A DNA stretch of 5,639 nucleotides, taken from assembly GCA_016926235.1 (NCBI GenBank), contig JAFGOZ010000047.1, positions 1 to 5,639 on the forward strand, in the 5' to 3' direction. The translations under genes and the position numbers were made by a program. How positions within the stretch are numbered: position 1 is the stretch's first letter; the number at the start of each line of letters is the position of its first letter. Under the pieces are notes generated by a model, which saw nothing but the letters and a program-made list of their open reading frames with translations, did no database searches and was not told the origin of the DNA. This document shows positions 1 to 5,456 of this stretch, piece after piece. The stretch is from Bacteroidales bacterium. GTDB lineage: Bacteria > Bacteroidota > Bacteroidia > Bacteroidales > UBA10428.

Positions 1-300
1 ACTGGCTGACCATGAGGAAGCTCCGTTGGATGTTACAGAAATGCTAGTTGTCCCAGGAGCTGATGACACAGTGGTGCCTGTTGGTACTAAAACAGTACAT
101 GATGCTCCTGCCTGGTTAAGTGTATATGTGTCAGTAGAGCTGCCGCATGAAAATGTTATAGTACAGGACCTTGGATTAATAGAAGTATTTTCCTGGTATG
201 TTGCTGTCACTGTTCCACTACCAGTACCACTAGCTGGTGAAATGGTAACCCAACTGCAGCTTTCACTGGCTGACCATGAGGAAGCTCCGTTGGATGTTAC
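1..300 (-). repeat. Tandem BACON-coding repeat, 264-bp period, with an identical 36-bp core
   Basis: Bases 1-36 and 265-300 are identical over 36 bases, an offset of exactly 264 bases or 88 codons, so the reading frame is kept. They encode the VTSNGASSWSAS core of two successive BACON-like units. Flanking bases have diverged, so the identity is local and suggests recent duplication or gene conversion. The left copy is cut by the window edge and may extend further. Confidence 0.85.
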
Positions 301-996
301 TGGAATAATCCTTGAACCTGCACTTGACGAAATATTCGCGCTTGTTGGCACTGAAACTGTACAGGGGACTGTGTAAGTAACCACTAATTGGGGCCGGTAT
401 GTAGAATTACTATAACCATGGATATGAGGTGTATTAGAATTATCATCTGTTTCCGTTAAACCTAAATTGAAAATATTATATATACTGATACTATAGTCCA
501 AAAAGTCAGAAATAGCACTTGAATTTAAAGTGATTGATACCCATTCATCTTCAATACCAGCTAAAGCTGGGCCATCATAATAAATAGTTCCATCACCGCA
601 ATCAGGCCATACTAAATCACCGTGTATATGTCCAATATTAATAGTATTCATATCATGTATTTCCAAATTATGATTTGAGCCAGCAGGGTTATATGGGAAA
701 ACTCTTAACTGAATACTATGAATAATTGCATTTCTTGGAAAATCATCTGGAATTTGGAAATATATAAAACCTCTCCGTGCGTATCCTATGGTAGGTTTGC
801 CAACATATATATCTCCTGGTTCTCTTTGATAGTTACTATTAACATAGCCTGTTGACCAATATCCCGTATTTTCGTCATAGGCATCAGCATATAACCTAAG
901 AGTTTCTTGCCCTAAACTACCTATGGTTGAATATACAAAAACTAAAAAACTAGTGATAATGAGCTTTAAAACTGTCAATTTAAAGTATGTTTTCAT
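1..996 (-). CDS. Secreted multidomain protein with DNRLRE-like domain and BACON-type repeats (3' end missing)
   Basis: This frame is open without a stop from an ATG at 994-996 to the window edge, giving 332 codons of a longer protein. Residues 1-29 form a signal peptide (MKTYFK, then a hydrophobic core at about 12-25), with likely cleavage before QET at 30. Residues about 31-210 resemble the DNRLRE/CBM96 type of beta-sandwich: RRGFIYFQIP, IHSIQLRVF, then a closing YRPQLVVTYT strand. From C212, BACON-like repeats follow with an 88-residue period: VTSNGASSWSAS, then W..ISPASGTGSGTVTATY, then CTITFSC, then a closing LNQAG. The second repeat starts at C300 and is cut by the edge. Each unit carries four cysteines (C212, C247, C278, C284), which could form disulfides outside the cytoplasm. 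BACON domains are found in Bacteroidota surface and secreted proteins, often linked to glycan or mucin binding. The catalytic or anchoring part, if any, lies off the window. The export and repeat calls are firm; the ligand is unknown. Confidence 0.82.
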   Translation of the reverse strand, partial: MKTYFKLTVLKLIITSFLVFVYSTIGSLGQETLRLYADAYDENTGYWSTGYVNSNYQREPGDIYVGKPTIGYARRGFIYFQIPDDFPRNAIIHSIQLRVFPYNPAGSNHNLEIHDMNTINIGHIHGDLVWPDCGDGTIYYDGPALAGIEDEWVSITLNSSAISDFLDYSISIYNIFNLGLTETDDNSNTPHIHGYSNSTYRPQLVVTYTVPCTVSVPTSANISSSAGSRIIPVTSNGASSWSASESCSWVTISPASGTGSGTVTATYQENTSINPRSCTITFSCGSSTDTYTLNQAGASCTVLVPTGTTVSSAPGTTSISVTSNGASSWSAS

Positions 997-1032
997 ATGA
1001 AATGGTCTATTAGGACGGGACAATTTATTTAT

Positions 1033-1040
1033 CAAATATA
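1033..1040 (-). promoter_or_regulatory. Bacteroidota-type -7 promoter box for the secreted protein gene
   Basis: The minus strand reads TATATTTG here, a full match to the Bacteroidota -7 consensus TAnnTTTG. It lies in the 49-base gap between the small exported peptide gene and the ATG at 996, about 36 bases before that ATG, a sensible leader length. A clear -33 TTG is missing; only a TTC lies near the expected spacing. In AT-rich DNA such a box can occur by chance, so this is a moderate call. Confidence 0.4.
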
Positions 1041-1045
1041 TATGT

Positions 1046-1246
1046 TTATGCTGTTTGAAGATCATCTTTTAATGCAGAAGGCCAATCATTATATGAAATT
1101 GGATTTCCCCTATTAATCCAAATAATACTAGCGCTTATTTCTTGATGTTCAGACAACCAACTATCAACATCGATATTTACAGTCTCTTGGGAGAAAACTT
1201 TGATAGTTAGAAAAAAGACTACAAATAAATTAATAAAATATTTCAT
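1046..1246 (-). CDS. Small exported protein of unknown function (66 aa)
   Basis: I do not recognise a family. The protein has a clear N-terminal signal sequence: MKYF, a hydrophobic run (INLFVVFFLTIKVF), and a likely cleavage site before QET at residue 20. The mature part is only about 47 residues, acidic and tryptophan-containing (VDSWLSEH, IIWINRG, YNDWPSALKDDL), with no cysteine. It ends 49 bases before the large secreted protein gene and points the same way. Both proteins have QET directly after the predicted signal peptide cleavage site. It could be a genuine small secreted protein or the N-terminal remnant of a longer exported protein cut short by the stop at 1046; I saw no continuation of the same protein in the short gap that follows. 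The signal peptide makes a random ORF unlikely. Confidence 0.55.
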   Translation of the reverse strand: MKYFINLFVVFFLTIKVFSQETVNIDVDSWLSEHQEISASIIWINRGNPISYNDWPSALKDDLQTA

Positions 1247-1665
1247 AATCTTTTGCTAATTTTCGCAAGGTTCAGTAGCTTAATTTCGACCAAAGTTTGA
1301 TCCGATTAGTACTTTCCTTTATTAATCTTTATTGATCAAGTTTCTCTGTGATTATAATTTATACTAATTTATTAATAATAATCTAGAATCACCGCTAATT
1401 CTTTTATCATTTGTCAAAAATAAATTGTGGGTAATCTAATATTTAGAGGCTTTAGTCAACATCATTCATTTCGTAATAGGTTATTCATGGAAAACAATGT
1501 ATTGTTTGGGAAATTTAGAACCAAAACAACCGAACGGTTTTTTGGGTGTGAAATAACAGGGGAGGATTAAGGGTTTTGATGACCAATTTTTGGGTGAAAT
1601 ACATGGGAAGATCAAAGGATAAATCGGTCAGAAAGATTTAAAAAAATCATTTGAGGCAGGATTTT
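1247..1665. other. Intergenic region of about 420 bases without a recognisable gene
   Basis: This stretch separates the PIN gene from the secreted-protein genes. It is AT-rich with stops in all frames; the longest plus-strand ATG frame (1487-1570, 27 codons) has no visible family features. It must hold the promoter of the small exported peptide gene, but I find only a weak AAACTTTG on the minus strand (rc at 1291-1298) without a good -33 element. The part nearest the PIN gene contains a degenerate direct repeat, listed separately. Confidence 0.6.
1538..1618. repeat. Degenerate direct repeat, two units about 48 bases apart
   Basis: The first unit (about 1538-1573) begins with a T run and GGGTG, then AAATA, CA, GG and AGGAT. 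The second (about 1587-1618) repeats the same order with small gaps: T run, GGGTG, AAATA, CA, GGG, AAGAT, AAGG. The similarity is clear but imperfect, with several one- or two-base indels. It could be an old duplication or a chance match in low-complexity DNA. No function can be read from it. Confidence 0.4.
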
Positions 1666-1666
1666 T
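1640..1666 (-). terminator. Weak hairpin with T run at the end of the PIN gene
   Basis: On the minus strand AAAAATC (1666-1660) can pair with GATTTTT, leaving an 11-base loop and a trailing run of seven T at 1646-1640. The stem is nearly all A-T and begins at the stop codon itself. It may act as the intrinsic terminator of the PIN operon, but it is thermodynamically weak. Confidence 0.25.
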
Positions 1667-2220
1667 CAATATCTTCTTTTGGGTATGATAACTATTTGCT
1701 GACTATGATCTTTATACTTTATAAAATCATAATCTGCCGAAACTATTTTGAGGTTACCTTTTGAAGATAATTCGAGATAATAACTGTCATTGAAATCAAT
1801 TGACTGAAAATGATTCAATATCTTATTGATTTCAAGAACATTAAAATCATCTGGTTCTTTTATGCAAATACTTAGAATCGTGTTAATTGTTGAAGTTATT
1901 GTAATAACAGTACGTTTGTACCTATACGTCCCTACAAAATCTCGTTTATAATTAGTATGGTAAAGCCTTTCCGCTTGCTCCCATAGTTTATGGTCCATTC
2001 TTAAATAGGCATTGGCAAATTCAGAAAGGATTAAACTAGTTATGAAGATTGAGCTCTGTACGTTTTTTATTTTTCGCAAGAATGATGAAAAAATAACTTG
2101 CTTCTCTCTATCGTAGCCTCCTAAAGGACAAAACAAATACATCCATACAGAGGTGTCAAAAAGGTATAAGTCCGATTTATTTGGAGAATATTTGGTGATA
2201 TCAATGACTTCAAACCCCAT
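1666..2220 (-). CDS. PIN-domain nuclease-like protein (184 aa)
   Basis: This is a predicted metal-dependent ribonuclease of the PIN superfamily, the fold of VapC toxins. The acidic active-site residues are in the expected order: D22 in LYLFDTSVW (first strand), E67 in ILSEFANAY (the usual S.ltl.E motif), D145 in DFNDSYYLEL, and D163 with D165 in LKIVSADYDF (the usual lvT.D.DF motif). At 184 residues it is longer than the typical 130-residue VapC, with extra helical sequence at about 75-135. No signal peptide or membrane segment is seen, so it should be cytoplasmic. Its ATG lies inside the end of the STAS-like gene, and the frames overlap by 11 bases, which suggests translational coupling. There is no Shine-Dalgarno sequence. 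The family call is good. Whether it is a toxin, a defence effector or an RNA-processing enzyme is inference, and the target is unknown. Confidence 0.78.
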   Translation of the reverse strand: MGFEVIDITKYSPNKSDLYLFDTSVWMYLFCPLGGYDREKQVIFSSFLRKIKNVQSSIFITSLILSEFANAYLRMDHKLWEQAERLYHTNYKRDFVGTYRYKRTVITITSTINTILSICIKEPDDFNVLEINKILNHFQSIDFNDSYYLELSSKGNLKIVSADYDFIKYKDHSQQIVIIPKRRY

Positions 2221-2557
2221 AAATTATGTTATTAGCTATTTCATTAAAAGATCCTGGATTTGAATAAAACTCTTTTGCCCTTAGAACGACATCATCTAAA
2301 AGCTGTTTTGCACTTTCATTTAGATTTGTAATTATAAGATGATCATTAATTTCAGATTCAGTGAAATGCTCGTAAAGCTGTCCAAATGCAGCATTAAGAA
2401 AAGGAGCAGTTACAAAATCAATTTCGGAAAAATCTACTCTAATAATTTTCTTTGATTTGATAACACTATATATCTTTCGATATAATCTATTTCCATCTTC
2501 AAAACTAATGGCCTCTTTTGCCTTAATATAATTCGATAATAGAAGCAATAATAACAT
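2210..2557 (-). CDS. STAS-like (DUF4325-type) domain protein (115 aa)
   Basis: The core matches the STAS-like DUF4325 pattern: a helix at about 20-35 (FEDGNRLYRKIYSVI), a strand IIRVDFSEIDFVTAPFLNAAFGQ at 38-60 corresponding to the family's vxlDFxgvxxvtssFlneAlg signature, and a later strand-helix pair (HLIITNLNESAKQLLDDVV). STAS folds are known from anti-sigma-factor antagonists and act through protein-protein contacts. DUF4325 itself has no settled function. The gene starts 13 bases after the MT-A70 stop and overlaps the PIN gene by 11 bases, so it most likely controls or partners the PIN protein. The start is uncertain: the assigned ATG gives an odd MLLLLLLSN leader, and a TACCTTTG promoter-like box sits only a few bases before it. 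An internal start, such as the TTG at codon 4, is possible. The leucine run is too short to be a convincing membrane segment. Confidence 0.68.
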   Translation of the reverse strand: MLLLLLLSNYIKAKEAISFEDGNRLYRKIYSVIKSKKIIRVDFSEIDFVTAPFLNAAFGQLYEHFTESEINDHLIITNLNESAKQLLDDVVLRAKEFYSNPGSFNEIANNIIYGV

Positions 2558-2561
2558 GACA

Positions 2562-2569
2562 CAAAGGTA
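2562..2569 (-). promoter_or_regulatory. Possible -7 promoter box for the STAS-like/PIN pair
   Basis: The minus strand reads TACCTTTG, a full TAnnTTTG match, in the 13-base gap between the MT-A70 stop and the STAS-like ATG at 2557. If used, transcription would begin at or just after that ATG, giving a leaderless message or pointing to a downstream start. No TTG lies at the -33 spacing. It would allow the pair to be expressed apart from the methyltransferase, but a chance match is quite possible. Confidence 0.3.
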
Positions 2570-2570
2570 T

Positions 2571-3497
2571 TTATTGATTTCCGAAACTTGTCCAGCCCTC
2601 TCGCTTATTTCTTGCGAACAGCTCTATCTTTTTTGAATTTGGATAGAGGTCTTCTATCATTTCATAGAAGAATTCAGGTTTCTTTGAGTGCTCGGTTCTT
2701 TCCTCGGTATATACGCTATCATAAAGTTTCACATTTTGAATAGGATAGGTTCCCTTAACACACAATAACAGAATCTCGTGACGAACCGAGCTATAATAAC
2801 CAATGTTATGTAATACTTTGTCCCAAATAAAACTGGTCTTATAATCAAATCCCCAGGCACGAACAACCTCAAAGCTTTTTTCAAGAAATCCCGATGTTGT
2901 CCACATAAATAACACGGCATTGGTGTCAGTCATTTCCTTTATGGGCATAGCGCATATTTCCTCTATGTCCATGGTGGGATAATAATCATCAGGTACTGTA
3001 GCACCAAGTTCAGTTTCGTATTTCCATGGCGGATCGGCATAGAATAATTGAAAAATACCTTCAGGTAATTCGTTGTCAGAGTTGTATATAACACCATCTC
3101 TCCTTAGCAACCGTCTCAACTCTTTAACAGTCAATTTATTTGTTGCTGCCTTCTCAAGATATTCATCCTGTTTTGCTGGGGGAAGTTTAACAACTTCAAT
3201 ATGGTGTGAAAATGTTAAATCCGCGCGGCGCCGCGCACTTTCAATCTTTTCCGACACAAGTTTAATGTATCTAAGAGTGCCCTTTTCATAACCCGTTTCT
3301 TCGATCATGTCATCATACATTCCCCATCGCTGTTCCCTGTATGCCAGACAGTCTCCAATCCAGAATTGCACACTCCCTTCAATTTCACGGAGAGCATTGA
3401 ATACACTTGTCCATTCAGCCCTGGTTACATCTCTTCTGAATTTTAAGCTGGTCTTAGTTAGCTCGCAATATTTCTCAACAAGTGTAAGATTCTTCAT
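2571..3497 (-). CDS. MT-A70 family DNA adenine-N6 methyltransferase (308 aa)
   Basis: Predicted to transfer a methyl group from S-adenosylmethionine to adenine N6 in DNA. The MT-A70 domain fills the C-terminal half: the catalytic DPPW at 155-158 (in FYADPPWKYE), LFMWTT at 196-201, SVRHEILLLCVKG around 238-249, HSKKPE at 270-275, then ELFAR at 292-296 and GW at 301-302. The first 135 residues are helical, with W29, FWIGDCLAYRE around 45, SARRR at 87-91, FSHH at 96-99 and LTVKELRRLL at 122-131. This layout is common in phage and plasmid proteins and probably binds DNA. I chose the ATG at 3497. The frame stays open upstream to a TTG at 3554, adding 19 residues that do not look like part of the domain. 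The MT-A70 fold also includes RNA enzymes, but in bacterial mobile elements DNA is the usual substrate. No restriction enzyme is adjacent, so it looks like an orphan methylase used for self-protection or regulation. Confidence 0.88.
   Translation of the reverse strand: MKNLTLVEKYCELTKTSLKFRRDVTRAEWTSVFNALREIEGSVQFWIGDCLAYREQRWGMYDDMIEETGYEKGTLRYIKLVSEKIESARRRADLTFSHHIEVVKLPPAKQDEYLEKAATNKLTVKELRRLLRRDGVIYNSDNELPEGIFQLFYADPPWKYETELGATVPDDYYPTMDIEEICAMPIKEMTDTNAVLFMWTTSGFLEKSFEVVRAWGFDYKTSFIWDKVLHNIGYYSSVRHEILLLCVKGTYPIQNVKLYDSVYTEERTEHSKKPEFFYEMIEDLYPNSKKIELFARNKREGWTSFGNQ
3223..3236. repeat. Perfect 14-bp GC-only palindrome inside the MT-A70 gene
   Basis: The sequence GCGCGGCGCCGCGC is its own reverse complement and consists only of G and C, in an otherwise AT-rich gene. 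It encodes part of the SARRRAD segment of the N-terminal helical domain, using CGG, CGC and CGC for three arginines in a row. It may be a codon-composition accident or a site for a DNA-binding or modifying protein. Confidence 0.75.
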
Positions 3498-3564
3498 AGT
3501 TGATTGAGTGTTACAGCTATCTTGCGAGTTACGAATAATGTGGGCAATTAGCAAGAACTTTTAA

Positions 3565-3578
3565 AGGATTTCTATCCT
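3565..3578. repeat. Small inverted repeat upstream of the MT-A70 gene
   Basis: AGGAT and ATCCT flank a four-base loop, and further pairs (one wobble) extend the stem by two. It lies 68 bases before the chosen ATG at 3497 and just before the alternative TTG at 3554. It could be a leader hairpin or a small operator. Short inverted repeats like this occur often by chance. Confidence 0.3.
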
Positions 3579-3605
3579 CTTCTACATTACCATAAGATTT
3601 CTACT

Positions 3606-3626
3606 TGATAGAGCAAAAAACTATCA
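3606..3626. repeat. Inverted repeat TGATAG...CTATCA between the two methyltransferase genes
   Basis: Two 6-base arms are separated by nine bases that include a run of six A. The element sits midway between the two methyltransferase genes and could be an operator or a hairpin. No promoter box with a full TAnnTTTG match was found around it. Confidence 0.3.
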
Positions 3627-3666
3627 CTGGCTAATGATTTGAAAAGATTGCGATCTGCTCGAATGC

Positions 3667-3687
3667 AAAAAGAATTCCGAATGAATT
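3667..3687 (-). terminator. Weak intrinsic terminator after the ParB-methyltransferase gene
   Basis: On the minus strand AATTC, a five-base loop ATTCG and GAATT are followed by CTTTTT. The element begins 10 bases after the stop at 3697. The stem is only five pairs, four of them A-T, so termination would be partial at best and read-through into the MT-A70 gene is plausible. Confidence 0.3.
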
Positions 3688-3696
3688 GAGCATAAT

Positions 3697-5322
3697 TTAT
3701 TTATCTTGCCTAGGCTTCTGTATTTTGTGTTTTATTTTTTTCCAATGGGCTTTTTGTTCAGGAGTAAACATTTCTTTTGGAGGGTGATATTCAATCTTGC
3801 CATTCCTCTTTTCTTTTTCCCATTCAGGATAAACATTCTTCTTTAAAAATTTATCTCGATCCTCCTGTCCAAACATACCCCATGGAGGTGGAATTTTTAT
3901 TAGTCGCACCTCAGAAGCCAAAGCAAATTCAGGATTAAGTTCATAGCCTATATAATAGCGGCCTTTATATCTGGCAAACTCACCAACAACGGCAGTCCCA
4001 GAAAATGGATCAAGGATGGTGTCTTCTTCTTTGGTTGTTAAAAGGGCACACAATGATGGTACATCAATGGGGAAGGTAGCGCTATGGGTCAGGTGGAATC
4101 CCCTTTTATCTTTTGATTCTTTTCTTATCTCAGCAGTGCTTGAAACATTGGTTTTTAGTACCCCGTCACGATAATCCAGGTAAGACATTACCTTAGGATC
4201 AATCTTACCAGCGCCATAAGAAACTTGTCGGTTGGGATCATCTAAGTCCTTAAGCCAATCATCATTGTAATAGAAATCTTCCGACTTAACAAAATGATAG
4301 ATGGGTTCGTGTCCCCTTACGCTCCTAGGCCCTCTGGTGTAGGTTGGGTTACTTTTTATCCACAGAATTTCGTCATTAAACAGAAATCCAAGGTCCAGCA
4401 TTCTTAAAAGGAATTTATGTGGAACAGCCTGATACTTTCCATCTATACCACAGTCATTTATATTAACAAAACAGCTTCCGTCCTCTCTTAGTACCCTATA
4501 ACACTCCCTGAAAATAACCATTAGATTATCAAGGTATTTGTCAACAGATTGCTCCATGCCGATCTGTTCCTTTCCAGTCCCATAATCTTTCATTTGAAAA
4601 TATGGAGGGCTGGTTATAATGCAGTTTATAGTGCCACTCTCGATTTCAGACATGTCCTCCGAGGACTTTTGGTAGATGGTTGTCCAATTGCTCTTTATCT
4701 CGTATTTCTTGGGTACTATGGATTCATTGTGCTTCCTCCTTGTTTTATCAACCAAGCTCTGATATTGCCCATTTAAACTTGATTTATTTTTATCTAGAGA
4801 AGCAAGGACATTTTTATATTCTTTTGATTCTGCCCCGTATAAATCACTCGCCAATTTGTCTATCCCCTTTAGCTTATCCCTTGTATCCCGAGGAACAGAT
4901 TTCAAGAATTTATCTCGTTCTTCCTTAAGCTTTTTCAATTCGGGATTAAGGTCTGTACGTTGGCCTTTTTTGATCTTATAGTGCTCTTCAAAGAATTTCA
5001 TTTCCTTCAAAATCTCGCTGTAGGATTTTTTCCGTTGCTGATTTGTGGAGATTGATTTTATATCCATATCTTCTTGGTCGATATCTTGATACAGAACGGG
5101 AACAATTATAATTCCCAATTCTTTTGCCACCTGGTATCTCAAGTTACCTGAGATAATTTCGTGGGTTTTCTCATTTACAATAAGCGGCTCAATAATCCCT
5201 TCCCTTTCAATGTTCTGTTTGATATGGTCATAATTCTCTGGGGTCTGATACATCTCTAGTTTCTTCCTGTTAGGGTGAATTTCATCGATGTTCACCTGCC
5301 TAACCTCACTCTTTGCTGTCAT
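3697..5322 (-). CDS. ParB-domain / class beta DNA methyltransferase fusion (541 aa)
   Basis: Residues about 8-98 form a ParB/sulfiredoxin-like N-terminal domain: VNIDEIHPNR, IKQNIEREGIIEPLIV, then the signature SGNLRYQVAKELG at 58-70. Residues about 100-205 are highly charged, with a GQRTDL motif at 120-125 typical of the DNA-binding part of ParB-like phage proteins. The rest of this stretch is a long Lys/Glu-rich segment that may be coiled. The methyltransferase fills about 210-475: catalytic TSPPY at 237-241, HSATFP at 413-418, and the SAM-binding DPFSG at 438-442 followed by GRYYIGYELN. Catalytic motif first and DPF motif last is the class beta order, seen in adenine-N6 and cytosine-N4 DNA methyltransferases; the sequence alone does not settle which base is modified. 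The usual DPFxGSGTT appears as DPFSGTAVV, a mild departure. Such fusions are typical of prophages and conjugative elements. An ATG with no Shine-Dalgarno starts it, and a long palindrome lies just upstream. Confidence 0.88.
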   Translation of the reverse strand: MTAKSEVRQVNIDEIHPNRKKLEMYQTPENYDHIKQNIEREGIIEPLIVNEKTHEIISGNLRYQVAKELGIIIVPVLYQDIDQEDMDIKSISTNQQRKKSYSEILKEMKFFEEHYKIKKGQRTDLNPELKKLKEERDKFLKSVPRDTRDKLKGIDKLASDLYGAESKEYKNVLASLDKNKSSLNGQYQSLVDKTRRKHNESIVPKKYEIKSNWTTIYQKSSEDMSEIESGTINCIITSPPYFQMKDYGTGKEQIGMEQSVDKYLDNLMVIFRECYRVLREDGSCFVNINDCGIDGKYQAVPHKFLLRMLDLGFLFNDEILWIKSNPTYTRGPRSVRGHEPIYHFVKSEDFYYNDDWLKDLDDPNRQVSYGAGKIDPKVMSYLDYRDGVLKTNVSSTAEIRKESKDKRGFHLTHSATFPIDVPSLCALLTTKEEDTILDPFSGTAVVGEFARYKGRYYIGYELNPEFALASEVRLIKIPPPWGMFGQEDRDKFLKKNVYPEWEKEKRNGKIEYHPPKEMFTPEQKAHWKKIKHKIQKPRQDK

Positions 5323-5333
5323 AATGATAATAT

Positions 5334-5365
5334 TTTAACTTCATCGGAATTCTGAGGAAGTTAAA
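5334..5365. promoter_or_regulatory. 32-bp imperfect palindrome upstream of the ParB-methyltransferase gene
   Basis: TTTAACTTC (5334-5342) and GAAGTTAAA (5357-5365) are perfect 9-base inverted arms, and the centre is GAATTC, itself a palindrome. Over 32 bases 28 positions obey the symmetry, with only four mismatched positions. It ends 12 bases before the ATG at 5322, where an operator for autoregulation would be expected. The protein bound is unknown; the ParB-like protein encoded next to it is one candidate. It could instead form a hairpin in the leader RNA. Confidence 0.5.
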
Positions 5366-5456
5366 GTAGCAAAATATTTACTGATTAGTTAGTGTCTAGA
5401 GTCGGTTTTTTTAAAATGTATTGTGCTTTGTACTAACTCTCACAACTTGTAGTTAA

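Noticed and set aside
26..376. Plus-strand open frame of 116 codons
   Set aside because: It is the antisense shadow of the BACON-repeat gene. The minus strand has a signal peptide, known domain patterns and the same repeat in frame.
1487..1570. Plus-strand 27-codon ATG frame in the intergenic region
   Set aside because: Very short, no ribosome binding or family features, and it overlaps the degenerate repeat; no support for expression.
2729..2920. Minus-strand 63-codon frame inside the MT-A70 gene
   Set aside because: It lies wholly inside the conserved methyltransferase domain in another frame, so it is a shadow.
3073..3507. Plus-strand frames at 3073-3291 and 3307-3507
   Set aside because: Both are antisense to the conserved MT-A70 gene and show no domain features.
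4549..4928. Two overlapping plus-strand frames inside the ParB-methyltransferase gene
   Set aside because: They are antisense to a gene with clear catalytic motifs and overlap each other in different frames.
2571..5322. Classical restriction-modification system
   Set aside because: Two methyltransferases are present, but no restriction endonuclease or specificity subunit is visible, and the PIN protein is expected to cut RNA rather than specific DNA sites.
5387..5438. Inverted repeat AGTTAGT / ACTAACT with a 38-base spacer, upstream of the ParB-methyltransferase gene
   Set aside because: Seven-base arms with so long a spacer in AT-rich DNA are expected by chance, and no T run follows, so it is not a credible terminator.
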